From contig JBJOGW010000003.1 in NCBI GenBank assembly GCA_046048055.1, forward strand, positions 1 to 29,126: DNA of 29,126 nucleotides. Direction: 5' to 3'. Source of the stretch: SYAC01 sp046048055 (GTDB lineage Bacteria > Planctomycetota > Phycisphaerae > Phycisphaerales > SM1A02). Made by a program: the position numbers and the translations under genes. Numbering within the stretch: the first letter of the stretch is position 1; every line of letters begins with the position of its first letter. This document shows, in pieces, positions 9,351 to 17,429 of the stretch. The notes beneath the pieces were generated by a model. The model was not told where the DNA came from. It did no database searches and saw nothing but the letters and a program-made list of their open reading frames with translations.

Positions 9351-10769
9351 TCAGGAGCCCGACGAGGAGCCCTCTCGGCTGCCCGCGGGCTGGCCCGGCA
9401 TCCACAGGTCGTCGAATGGCTGGTCATCGCAGGTTCGTCGCATGGCCAGGTAGGCCGCGGTGGCCACGGTGAAGATGCCACCGAAGACCGCGCCCGCGGC
9501 CAGGCTCTGCAGCAGGCCCTGCCACAACTGGACCAGTCCCACCGAAACCGTTCCGAGCGCTTGCGAGACGCCCGCCGTGTCACCCGCAGGCGGAAACGCA
9601 TCAGGCTCGAGGAAGCGCGCGCCGCCCGCCTTGGCCAAGGCCCCCTGCCCCGCCGAGATGCGCGCAAGCCCTGCCGCCAGCTCGATGGCCACCGTGGTGA
9701 TCAGGTCCACCACGAACGCGAGCAGCGAGACCGCCAGCACGGCGCAGGCGGCGTACAGCAGCGCATGCAAGGGGCGGCGATAGATCATGGCGCCGCAACG
9801 CTGCGCGGCCTCGAGCCCGTCACATCCCTCGCAGGCGCTCGCCGCGATCGCCATGGGCATGGCCAGCGCCCAGGGCACCAGCACCACCGCCGCGAGCAGC
9901 GAGAAGAAGAGCGCCAGTCCCCAGGCGAGTCCGGCGATCACGTCCAGACCGGGCACGCGTCCCAGAAGCCCCAGCAGCAGCGCCACAGGCACCAGCACCA
10001 CCAGCGTGATGCCTGGCCAGAGCGGGACCAGAGCATGGTTCAAGTGCCGTGGCGACACGAACTCCATCGCCTGCAGCGGTGACAGGCCGGGCTTTCGGGC
10101 CAGGTCCAACGCCGCCATGCGGCAGAGGGCCGCCCCGAACACACCGAGCAGCGATCCGAAGGCGATCGCCAGGAAGACGGCGCTGAACCAGTCCGCCTTC
10201 CAGAGGGCCACGGGGATGGTGATCCCCAGATCCGCCAGGCAGGGAAACACGCCCGACACCCCACCCGCCTCGAGACTCACGACCGCCGTGACGAGCGCAT
10301 CCAGACGCGTGCCGATCGCCGTGGCCAACGCCTCGAAGGCCCCCTTGCCGCGATAGGGCTGGAGCCGGTCCAGCGCACGCTGCACGGCGGCCCGGTCGCT
10401 GCCCTCCACCTGGCCGCGGTAGGCACGAAGGGCCGCGTGCACCTGCTCCACGTCGACACGACCACCGAAGCCGTCCATGCCCGCGGGGCGGCGATCGGCC
10501 GGCAGCGTCTCGCGGGCGATGCGGCGGGCCATCTCGCCGGCCAGGGCCACGTCACCGGCGGCACGGTCTCCGGCCAGCAGGCCCGCGGCAGGAACCACCG
10601 GGCCACGGACCAGGTCGTAGGCCCGACCCACGACGATGATGCCCAGCAAGGCGAACGTGGCCAGCAGCACTCTGGCTGGCTGCAGCGCACCCACCACCGA
10701 TCCGACCACGCGCGGGAAGACCAGCGCTTCGCGAAAATCGATCCGGTCCACCACCACTCGATCAGGCAT
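9351..10769 (-). CDS. Multi-span integral membrane protein of unknown function
   Basis: 472 residues with a membrane span at about 33-50, a soluble domain rich in Arg and Ala (about 60-185), then a cluster of spans at about 193-218, 253-271, 278-300, 335-367 and 415-443. Between the spans a short segment around 310-332 (SACEGCDGLEAAQRCGAMIY, followed by RRP) resembles, from memory, a motif of planctomycetal membrane proteins annotated only as hypothetical (EGxD..DA..R...... RP). That resemblance is unverified. The C-tail is soluble. No transport, enzyme or secretion motif is visible. It is the second gene of a two-gene unit: ATG 10769 follows the stop of the 10780-11328 gene by 10 bp. Confidence 0.88.
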   Translation of the reverse strand: MPDRVVVDRIDFREALVFPRVVGSVVGALQPARVLLATFALLGIIVVGRAYDLVRGPVVPAAGLLAGDRAAGDVALAGEMARRIARETLPADRRPAGMDGFGGRVDVEQVHAALRAYRGQVEGSDRAAVQRALDRLQPYRGKGAFEALATAIGTRLDALVTAVVSLEAGGVSGVFPCLADLGITIPVALWKADWFSAVFLAIAFGSLLGVFGAALCRMAALDLARKPGLSPLQAMEFVSPRHLNHALVPLWPGITLVVLVPVALLLGLLGRVPGLDVIAGLAWGLALFFSLLAAVVLVPWALAMPMAIAASACEGCDGLEAAQRCGAMIYRRPLHALLYAACAVLAVSLLAFVVDLITTVAIELAAGLARISAGQGALAKAGGARFLEPDAFPPAGDTAGVSQALGTVSVGLVQLWQGLLQSLAAGAVFGGIFTVATAAYLAMRRTCDDQPFDDLWMPGQPAGSREGSSSGS

Positions 10770-10779
10770 GGAGCGGATG

Positions 10780-11328
10780 CTACGGGATGCTCGCTGCCGA
10801 CTTGATGGCCAGTTCCGCGGCGGCGTCCATCAGAACCCATGCCGAACCGGGCTCCGGATGGCCACGAAGGGCGAGGGCGTTGTGCAGCAGCGTCTCGGCG
10901 TAGACGCGTCCCTCGCCTGAGCCATGCAGCAGGAACACGTGCAGGGCCCAGGGGCGATTCGTCGCGTTGTCGGGCTGCGTGTGATCCATGTGCCACGCCG
11001 CAGCCAGGTTCAATCGGGCCTTCAGGTCGGGCCGGACATGCCTTCGGGCAAGCCGCCAGAGGGCGTGCATCGAGGCCAGTTCCACCTCGGTCCAGACCTC
11101 GATCGTCTCCCTGCCCTCCCAGGTCCGGAGCGGTCCCTTGCCCACAAGCATGGCAGGCTCGGGCATGAAGACATCCGCCGAGACGGCCGTCCGCCACAGG
11201 CGAGCATCCAGGCCATCGTCGTGCATGGCGTGCAGCGAGGGCGGTGCGGTGTCCGCCACGGGCTCCAGACCCGAGACCCGCGCGAGGTGTCGGACCCAGC
11301 GATCCAGATCGATGATGCTTTCCTTCAT
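10780..11328 (-). CDS. Soluble protein of unknown function
   Basis: 182 residues, not recognised. No signal peptide or membrane span. It is helix-rich, with several His and Trp residues (for example WRLARRHVRPDL and AAAWHMDHTQPDN), and the middle could form an all-helical fold. Coding is supported by codon bias, by tight spacing to the next gene (10 bp), and by a divergent gap holding a palindromic -10-like element. A GGGG run lies just before ATG 11328 and may serve as a weak ribosome binding site. Function cannot be inferred beyond probable co-expression with the membrane protein downstream. Confidence 0.8.
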   Translation of the reverse strand: MKESIIDLDRWVRHLARVSGLEPVADTAPPSLHAMHDDGLDARLWRTAVSADVFMPEPAMLVGKGPLRTWEGRETIEVWTEVELASMHALWRLARRHVRPDLKARLNLAAAWHMDHTQPDNATNRPWALHVFLLHGSGEGRVYAETLLHNALALRGHPEPGSAWVLMDAAAELAIKSAASIP

Positions 11329-11366
11329 GGAATCCCCGCTCTCGGCTGGCTCGGCCCCTGAGCGGT

Positions 11367-11377
11367 GCTACGGTAGC
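11367..11377. promoter_or_regulatory. Palindromic -10-like element between divergent genes
   Basis: GCTACGGTAGC is an 11-bp palindrome with one central base. It contains TACGGT on the plus strand (11369-11374, 8 nt before ATG 11383) and TACCGT on the minus strand (11370-11375, about 41 nt before ATG 11328). A symmetric -10 could fire in both directions. No -35 is obvious on either side. Confidence 0.45.
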
Positions 11378-11382
11378 CACCG

Positions 11383-11685
11383 ATGCGTCTTCGCGCCTCC
11401 AGCCTGGGGCATCGGCACCTGACGCCCCGCTGCCTCGCGTGCGGACGCGTGTCCCTGGACCGACGGCTTGAGGCCTGCGTGGGCTGCGGCGAGGATTTCG
11501 TGTCGCGCCCGCCCCGCTGCTACGCCGAGATGGAGGGTCTGATCGACCTGAGCCCACCCCCGACGGATGCCATGCGGTCGTGGCGAGAGACCGTGACCCT
11601 GGAACGGTGGCTGGCGACCGCATTCACCGTGGCGTTGCTGGTGGCCTTCGGCTTGCACGCGCTGGTGGTGGCCATGGGCGACTGA
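11383..11685 (+). CDS. Small zinc-ribbon membrane protein
   Basis: 100 residues. Two CxxC pairs, CLACG (Cys17, Cys20) and CVGCG (Cys32, Cys35), 11 residues apart, form a probable treble-clef or zinc-ribbon knuckle, followed by a linker and one membrane span at the C-terminus (about 77-97). This topology would leave the zinc knuckle in the cytoplasm and anchor it to the membrane. Such short ribbon-plus-span proteins are common, and I cannot assign a role. The start is ATG 11383 with a TAnnnT box 8 nt upstream and no ribosome binding site, so a leaderless mRNA is likely. The next gene starts 35 bp after the stop. Confidence 0.75.
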   Translation: MRLRASSLGHRHLTPRCLACGRVSLDRRLEACVGCGEDFVSRPPRCYAEMEGLIDLSPPPTDAMRSWRETVTLERWLATAFTVALLVAFGLHALVVAMGD

Positions 11686-11704
11686 GCGACCATGCGGGAG
11701 GCGT

Positions 11705-11710
11705 TAGCCT
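11705..11710 (+). promoter_or_regulatory. TAnnnT -10 box before the M20 peptidase gene
   Basis: TAGCCT, ending 10 nt before ATG 11721, within the 35-bp gap after the zinc-ribbon gene. It fits the short-leader pattern of the window, but it is the weakest match. No ribosome binding site is seen. Confidence 0.35.
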
Positions 11711-11720
11711 TCGCTGCAGC

Positions 11721-13121
11721 ATGACCGCGTCCCTTGATGGCGTCCTGGCCCGGGCCGAAGCCGACCACCCGCTGGCGGTGGAGCGGCTGAAGGCATTCCT
11801 TCGGATTCCCACCGTGAGCACGGATCCGGCCTTCGCCGCCGAGGTGGCTCGCGGCGCCGCATGGTGCGTGGCCGAGTTGACGTCGATGGGATTCCAGGCG
11901 AGCGCCATGCCGACGGGTGGGCATCCGATGGTGGTGGCCACGCATCCCGGTCCGGCCGGTAGCGGTCGCCCCCGCGTGCTGTTCTATGGCCACTATGACG
12001 TGCAGCCTGCGGATCCGCTGGAACTGTGGGAGAGTCCGCCGTTCGAGCCCGTGGTGGTGCAGGGACCGCGCGGACCCCGGATCGTGGCCCGCGGCGCCGT
12101 GGACGACAAGGGACAGGTGATGACGTTCCTGGAGGCGCTGCGAGCCTGGCATGCGTGCGCCGGCGGCCCACCCTGCCCAGTGACCGTGATGCTGGAGGGC
12201 GAGGAGGAGAGCGGCAGCGAGAGCCTGGAACCCTTCATGCAGGCCAACAAGGACCTGCTGCAGGCCGACGTGGCCGTGGTGAGCGACACGGGCATGTGGG
12301 ATGTGGACACGCCAGCCATCACCACCATGCTCCGGGGCCTGGTCTACATCGAGGCCACGCTGACCGGTCCCTCGCACGACCTGCACTCGGGCCTCTACGG
12401 CGGCTCGCTGGCCAATCCGATCAACGCGCTCGCCCGCATGGTGGCGAGCCTGCACCATGACGATGGTCGCGTGGCGATCGAGGGCTTCTACGACGATGTG
12501 CGGCCGCTGCCGGAACGCGTTCGGGATCAGTGGCGCCGGCTGGACTTCGACGAGCATGCGTTCCTGGCGGCCGCAGGCGTGCGTTCCGGTTTTGGTGAAC
12601 CCGGCCACGATGCGATGGCTCGCACCTGGTGCCGCCCCACCTGCGACTGCAACGGCATCGTGGGCGGCTACACCGGCGAGGGCGCCAAGACCGTGATCGC
12701 CAGCAAGGCCAGCGTCAAGATTTCGTGTCGGTTGGTGGCGGACATGGATCCGGAGAAGGTGTTCCGGCAACTTGAGTCGCACCTGCGGGCACGGGTGCCC
12801 GAGGGCTACCGGCTCGACGTGCGCAGCTTCGGCCGCAACCCGCCCATCCGCGTGGCCGATGAGAGCCCCTATCTGGTGGCGGCCGAACGAGGCCTGGAGC
12901 GGATCTATGGCGTGGGACCGGTCCGCATCGGTTCGGGCGGCAGCATTCCCGCCGTGGGCTCGATCCAGCGGATCCTGGGCCTGGAGAGCCTGCTGGTGGG
13001 CTTTGGCCTGGACGACGACCGCGTGCACAGTCCCAACGAGAAGTTCGAGTTGAGCTGCCATCGGCGCGGCACGCTGAGCCATGCGGCGATCCTGCACGAG
13101 ATCGCGCAACTTCGGGCCTGA
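11721..13121 (+). CDS. M20-family metallopeptidase (dipeptidase type)
   Basis: 466 residues, full length for the dipeptidase branch of M20 (carnosinase/PepV-like, often annotated M20/M25/M40). Di-zinc centre: His91 and the catalytic-support Asp93 in YGHYDVQP, bridging Asp128 in ARGAVDDKG, catalytic Glu161 and metal-binding Glu162 in LEGEEESGS, Asp189 in VVSDTGMW, and a C-terminal His in DDDRVHSPNEKF. The lid/dimerisation domain lies in the middle, with the DLHSGLYGG segment typical of this group. No signal peptide, so it should cleave dipeptides or related amides in the cytoplasm. ATG 11721 is the only start before the conserved region; the stop overlaps the next start by one base (TGATG), which implies coupled translation with the 820-residue protein. 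Confidence 0.95.
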   Translation: MTASLDGVLARAEADHPLAVERLKAFLRIPTVSTDPAFAAEVARGAAWCVAELTSMGFQASAMPTGGHPMVVATHPGPAGSGRPRVLFYGHYDVQPADPLELWESPPFEPVVVQGPRGPRIVARGAVDDKGQVMTFLEALRAWHACAGGPPCPVTVMLEGEEESGSESLEPFMQANKDLLQADVAVVSDTGMWDVDTPAITTMLRGLVYIEATLTGPSHDLHSGLYGGSLANPINALARMVASLHHDDGRVAIEGFYDDVRPLPERVRDQWRRLDFDEHAFLAAAGVRSGFGEPGHDAMARTWCRPTCDCNGIVGGYTGEGAKTVIASKASVKISCRLVADMDPEKVFRQLESHLRARVPEGYRLDVRSFGRNPPIRVADESPYLVAAERGLERIYGVGPVRIGSGGSIPAVGSIQRILGLESLLVGFGLDDDRVHSPNEKFELSCHRRGTLSHAAILHEIAQLRA

Positions 13122-15583
13122 TGCGCGCCCAGTCCCACAAGCTCGCGAGATGGTGGCGGCTCCCCGCGGCGCTGCTGACGATGGCGGCATGGTGTGCGGC
13201 GCATGCCGAGGGCGTGAGCGTGTCGGTGCTGCGGTTCGGCGCCCTGCGGTGCTTTCGCCCGGGCGACGTGACCGGCCTGCTCGTGAGCCTTCGCAGCGAG
13301 GAGCGGGAGCCGATGGCGTGCCTGCTCCAGTGGGAGTTGCCCAACGCCGACGGCGACACGGTGATCCACGCACGGCGCGTCACGCTGGCACCGGGCGTGG
13401 CGGCCCGCCGTTGGCTCTATGCGCGCCTGCCGCCCGCCGCGAGGGCCGACGACCTCTCGGGCGAGGTGTTCACGCTGCGGCTGTTCGAGGCTCGCGGCGA
13501 CGAGCGGCTGCGTGAACTGGCCACGCACCGCTTTCGGCCAGGCGAGGTGCCGGATCCCTCGATGCCGGTGGAGATGGACCAGGGCGTGATCGCCGTGATC
13601 GGCGATGCGGGCATGGGATTGGAGACCCTGGAAGCCACGGGCGGCGGCGAAACGGTTCCATCCATGCAGGAACTCACGCGGCTGGTGCGTGGCGCGCGCG
13701 CGCGCGACCTGCCCGATCGCTGGGAGGGCCTGCAGGCGCTGGACACGCTGGTCTGGACCGGCGACGAGGGTCTGCAGGCGGCCAGCGAGGAACAGCGAGA
13801 GGCCCTCATGGCCTGGGTGCGGCGCGGCGGGCACCTGGTGGTGGTGCTGCCGGAGACCGGCGATCCATGGACGGCGGGCGGCATCGGACTGGATGGCGTG
13901 CGATCCGAACGCGTGCAGGCGTTGCCGGTGTCCGAGTTGCTGCCGATCATGGCCAAGGGGGGAACGCTTCGCAGGCCCGGTGCCGTGATCCGCGCCACGC
14001 TGTTCGACCCATCGCAACCGGATCCGGCGTGGCGGCCCCTGGTGTCGCTGAGCGTTTCCGGCAAGGCCGTGGCCATGCGACGGGTGGAAGGACACGGCTT
14101 CGTGACCGTGGTGGGCGTGGACCTGGCCTCGCTGCATCGCGATGCGCTGATGGAAGGTGGCCTGCCGCAGGCGGATGCCTTCTGGAACGCGGTGCTGGGC
14201 CGCCGAGCCGACGCGCCGAGCGATGCCGACTACCGCGCCTGGCAGGAGACCCAGCCCCGGCAGTTGGCCAGCACGACGGGCGCCGTGCGCTGGGAGGCCG
14301 GCAGTGGCTCCATGGTGCAGACGGCCTTGGGCGGCACGGTGCAGGTGGCGGTGGGCGTGTTGCTGGTGATGGGCTTCTTCGTGGCCTACTGGGTGGTGGC
14401 GGTTCCGCTTCCATGGCTGCTCCTGCGGCGCCGAGGCAGGTTGCGATGGACCTGGCCCGCATTCGCCCTGGTGGCCGTGGGTGCGGCGAGCGTGGCATGG
14501 GCCGCCGGCTGGCTTGTGGCCGGACCCCGCGTGCGCGTGCGTCACCTGAGCGTGGTGGACGCAGTGTTCCATCGCGGCGCCGCACGCCCGACCGATTGGC
14601 GGGGCATGGCATGGATGAGCGTGGCGCTGGAGGGCTTTGGCAGCAGCACGCTCTCGCTGGAGGACGGAGCGTCCGGCGACCTGCTGCTGGACTGGAGCCC
14701 CCCGCCCCGGGGAAACGCCCAGCGGTTTCCCGACCTGGCACGGGGTCTTCGCGACGTGGACACACCGTGGACCATCGAGGTGCCCAGCCGAGGCACGCAG
14801 ACCGACCTGCAGGCATGGTGGGCGGGCGCCATGCCGGCGGGCTGGGGTGATGGCATCTGGCAGGATGCGCCCATCTCGGTCACGGCGCAGGCGGGATCGC
14901 GCGCGGGCATGCGTGTGCAAGGCTCGATCTCGCATGCCTTGCCCGCCCCGCTGCAGGACGTCACGCTCACGCTGGTCACGCCGTTTCGTTATCCGCAGCG
15001 GTCGTGGGGCAGCGGATCCCTGCCTCGCATCGAACCATCCGGACTTCCGCCCAGGCCAGCCCGCACGGGGCGCGTGCCCCTCTGGGACGGCAAGCCGCTC
15101 GACGTGGCGTTGGCGCTGGGCATGAAGAACGGCGCGGCCGCGGTGCCCGGGGAGAGCGAGCACGACTTCACCGTGCAGGCGGATCAGGTCTACGGCGTGC
15201 CGCTGCGCCGCGCGGCGGGTGATCCGCTCGGCATCCAGGCGCGTGCCGCGGGCGCGTTGTTCCGGGAACCGCAGGACAACCTCACCATGCTCTCGCAGTA
15301 CCAGATGCTGACCCCACCGGTGTACCGCGCCAATCCGCCGGCGGACCCGGAGGTGGCGCGCGTGACGCGGCTGCTGGCTCGCGAGCTGGACCTGTCGGCC
15401 TGGTTCGCCTCACCATGCCTGATCATCACGGGATTCCTGCCCACCCAGCCCGCTCCGGCTGCCCTGCGCGTGGATGGCCGGACGCCCTCGAGCGAGGGCC
15501 TGGTGATGGTGCGATGCCTGATTCCGCTCGACGTGCCGGACGCGGGCACGGTGCAGCCGCCCTCGGGCCGTGCCCTACCCTAG
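13121..15583 (+). CDS. Large envelope protein with signal peptide and two central membrane spans, unknown function
   Basis: 820 residues. The N-terminus is a signal peptide or anchor (basic stretch, hydrophobic core about 14-26, then AHA/EG). A periplasmic part follows; its segment around residues 145-330 (DTLVWTGDEGLQ, then EALMAWVRRGGHLVVVLP) resembles the class-I glutamine-amidotransferase-like or DUF4350-like fold found in many membrane-anchored planctomycetal proteins. No catalytic Cys-His pair is evident there. Two membrane spans sit at about 407-435 and 445-468, separated by a short basic loop, and a second large soluble region (470-820) completes it. It starts on the last base of the peptidase stop and lies 10 bp before the ABC ATPase, so it may be a partner of that ATPase, as GldG-like accessory proteins are with GldA. 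Role unproven. Confidence 0.87.
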   Translation: MRAQSHKLARWWRLPAALLTMAAWCAAHAEGVSVSVLRFGALRCFRPGDVTGLLVSLRSEEREPMACLLQWELPNADGDTVIHARRVTLAPGVAARRWLYARLPPAARADDLSGEVFTLRLFEARGDERLRELATHRFRPGEVPDPSMPVEMDQGVIAVIGDAGMGLETLEATGGGETVPSMQELTRLVRGARARDLPDRWEGLQALDTLVWTGDEGLQAASEEQREALMAWVRRGGHLVVVLPETGDPWTAGGIGLDGVRSERVQALPVSELLPIMAKGGTLRRPGAVIRATLFDPSQPDPAWRPLVSLSVSGKAVAMRRVEGHGFVTVVGVDLASLHRDALMEGGLPQADAFWNAVLGRRADAPSDADYRAWQETQPRQLASTTGAVRWEAGSGSMVQTALGGTVQVAVGVLLVMGFFVAYWVVAVPLPWLLLRRRGRLRWTWPAFALVAVGAASVAWAAGWLVAGPRVRVRHLSVVDAVFHRGAARPTDWRGMAWMSVALEGFGSSTLSLEDGASGDLLLDWSPPPRGNAQRFPDLARGLRDVDTPWTIEVPSRGTQTDLQAWWAGAMPAGWGDGIWQDAPISVTAQAGSRAGMRVQGSISHALPAPLQDVTLTLVTPFRYPQRSWGSGSLPRIEPSGLPPRPARTGRVPLWDGKPLDVALALGMKNGAAAVPGESEHDFTVQADQVYGVPLRRAAGDPLGIQARAAGALFREPQDNLTMLSQYQMLTPPVYRANPPADPEVARVTRLLARELDLSAWFASPCLIITGFLPTQPAPAALRVDGRTPSSEGLVMVRCLIPLDVPDAGTVQPPSGRALP

Positions 15584-15593
15584 GGGTCCGCCC

Positions 15594-16541
15594 ATGGCGA
15601 TGATCGAGACCGTCAACCTGACCAGGAAGTACGGCGAGCTCACGGCGCTCGACAACCTGAACCTGTCCATCGAGGCCGGCGAGTGCTTCGGCTTCATCGG
15701 TCCCAACGGTGCCGGCAAGACCACCACCATCAAGATCCTGGCCACGCTGCTCAAGCCCACCTGGGGCGAGGCCCGGGTGGATGGCAAGACCGTGGGCTAC
15801 CAGAACCATCTCATCCGACCGATCATCGGCTACGTGCCCGACTTCATGGGTGCCTACGAGGACATGGTGGTGCAGGAGTACCTGGAGTTCTTCGCCGCCT
15901 GCTACGGCACCCACGGCAAGGCGCGCGACAAGGTGGTGGGCGAGGTGCTGGAGCTGACGGACCTGGCCGGCAAGCGCTTCAGCGAGGTGAACGGGCTCAG
16001 TCGCGGCATGCAGCAGCGACTGAGCGTGGCCCGCGTGCTGCTGCACGATCCCAAGGTGCTGCTGATGGACGAGCCCAACTCGGGACTGGATCCGCGGGCG
16101 CGCATCGAGATGCGCGAACTGCTCAAGGAGCTTCGCCGGATGGGCAAGACCATCCTGATCAGCAGCCACATTCTGCCGGAGCTGGCCGAGCTGTGCACCA
16201 GCGTCGGCATCATCGAGCAGGGAAAGCTGGTCTACGCCGGACGCATGGCCGATGCCATGGCCCGAGCCCATCGCGGCACGCTGGTGCGACTCACGCTGGA
16301 CGACCGGCACGAGCAGGCGGCCGAACTGTTGCGCCAGGTTCCGGGCGTGGCCCGGGTGGAGATCGCCATGACCGAGGGCTCCCCCCGCCTGGAGGTGACC
16401 CTGGATCCGGCCGCCGGCGTGCCGCTGAGCGACCTGCCGGCGCGGCTGGTGGCCGCCGGCTTCCGGCTGAGCGGCATGCAGCAGGCCGCCGCGGATCTTG
16501 AAACGGCTTTCCTGCGGCTGACGAAGGGCATGGTGGCATGA
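15594..16541 (+). CDS. ABC transporter ATP-binding protein
   Basis: 315 residues. Walker A GPNGAGKTT (36-44), signature LSRGMQQRL (from about 135), Walker B KVLLMDEP (154-161) with the catalytic Glu, and the switch His in LISSHIL (about 191). The first 225 residues are the nucleotide-binding domain of the multidrug/lipid/Gld export type (CcmA/GldA/NatA-like). The last 90 form the extra C-terminal domain seen in this group. No permease gene is present in the window: the neighbour upstream is the 820-residue membrane protein and downstream is NAD kinase. ATG 15594 has an AGGGG ribosome binding site 9 nt before it; ATG 15600 is an alternative. The stop overlaps the NAD kinase start by 4 bp. Confidence 0.95.
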   Translation: MAMIETVNLTRKYGELTALDNLNLSIEAGECFGFIGPNGAGKTTTIKILATLLKPTWGEARVDGKTVGYQNHLIRPIIGYVPDFMGAYEDMVVQEYLEFFAACYGTHGKARDKVVGEVLELTDLAGKRFSEVNGLSRGMQQRLSVARVLLHDPKVLLMDEPNSGLDPRARIEMRELLKELRRMGKTILISSHILPELAELCTSVGIIEQGKLVYAGRMADAMARAHRGTLVRLTLDDRHEQAAELLRQVPGVARVEIAMTEGSPRLEVTLDPAAGVPLSDLPARLVAAGFRLSGMQQAAADLETAFLRLTKGMVA

Positions 16542-17392
16542 CCGAAGTCCTCCTGGTGGCGGACCGCTCGCGCGAGGGCGTGCCGCAGGCGATCGACGAG
16601 GTGCGGCGCATCGTGAGCGCGCATGGCCGCATCGTGGAGGAACTGGAGGCCGACCAGAGGCCCATCCCCCTGCGGACCACGTTCGACCGGGTGGTCGTGC
16701 TCGGCGGCGACGGCACGCTCATCTCCCAGTGCCGGCGCCTGATCGACCGCGCCGTGCCGCTGGTGGGCGTGAACTTCGGTCGGCTCGGATTCCTGGCCGA
16801 GTTCGACCTGGACGGACTTCGCAGGCATGCCGAGATGGTCTTCGGCGCAGATCCCGTGGTGCGCAGCCGCATGGTGCTGGAGGCGATCGTGCGGAACGCC
16901 CGCGGCGACCTGGTGCATGAGGGACTGGCCATCAACGAGGCGGCCATCACCGCCGGCGCCCCCTTCCGCATGATCGAGCTCAAGATCACGCTTGGCGACC
17001 GGCCGGGACCGGACCTGGTGGGTGATGGCGTGATCGTGGCCACGCCGGTGGGCAGCACCGCCTACAACGTGAGCGCGGGCGGGCCGATCGTGCAGCCGGA
17101 CGTGGAGGCGATCATCGTCACGCCCAATTGCGCCCACAGCCTCGCGTTCCGGCCGATCGTGGCCCCGAGCCATCTGGAGATCCTGGTCGAGGCGGTGCGC
17201 GTGAACGAGGGCACCTCGCTGGTGCTGGACGGGCAGGCCATCGTGCCGCTCTCCAAGGGTGACCGCCTGCTGGCCGGCCGACATCACACCTCGGCCCGGT
17301 TCATCGGCAATCCCGATCGCAGTTACTGGGACACGCTGGTCGAGAAGATGCGATGGGCGGCCCCGCCGAGCTATCGGGACCGCGGCGCGTGA
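16538..17392 (+). CDS. nadK: NAD kinase
   Basis: 284 residues, normal length. It phosphorylates NAD to NADP with ATP in the cytoplasm. Diagnostic motifs are all present: GGDGT (56-60), NFGRLGFLAEF (79-89), the NE pair Asn133-Glu134 in AINEAAI, and the glycine-rich GDGVIVATPVGSTAYNVSAGG (162-182, quoted in part as one segment with conserved Gly, Ser and Asp). The start ATG 16538 overlaps the ABC ATPase stop (ATGA), so it is translated with that gene. The location directly ahead of a methyltransferase/flavin oxidoreductase/polyketide cassette may supply NADP(H), but NAD kinase is an essential housekeeping enzyme and the link could be chance. Confidence 0.97.
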   Translation: MTEVLLVADRSREGVPQAIDEVRRIVSAHGRIVEELEADQRPIPLRTTFDRVVVLGGDGTLISQCRRLIDRAVPLVGVNFGRLGFLAEFDLDGLRRHAEMVFGADPVVRSRMVLEAIVRNARGDLVHEGLAINEAAITAGAPFRMIELKITLGDRPGPDLVGDGVIVATPVGSTAYNVSAGGPIVQPDVEAIIVTPNCAHSLAFRPIVAPSHLEILVEAVRVNEGTSLVLDGQAIVPLSKGDRLLAGRHHTSARFIGNPDRSYWDTLVEKMRWAAPPSYRDRGA

Positions 17393-17429
17393 GCGTCGGG
17401 AGAGGCGATGTCTGCGCGGGGGCGGCCCG

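Noticed and set aside
13692..13706. Alternating GC run that might be a slippage or phase-variation site
   Set aside because: It encodes ordinary Gly/Ala/Arg codons in frame, is short, and no shifted frame gives a sensible alternative product.
11520..15163. Long open frames of over 600 codons on the minus strand across the peptidase and 820-residue genes
   Set aside because: They are antisense shadows produced by high GC at third positions; His/Gln/Arg-rich, low in hydrophobic residues. The plus strand carries a peptidase with all catalytic motifs.
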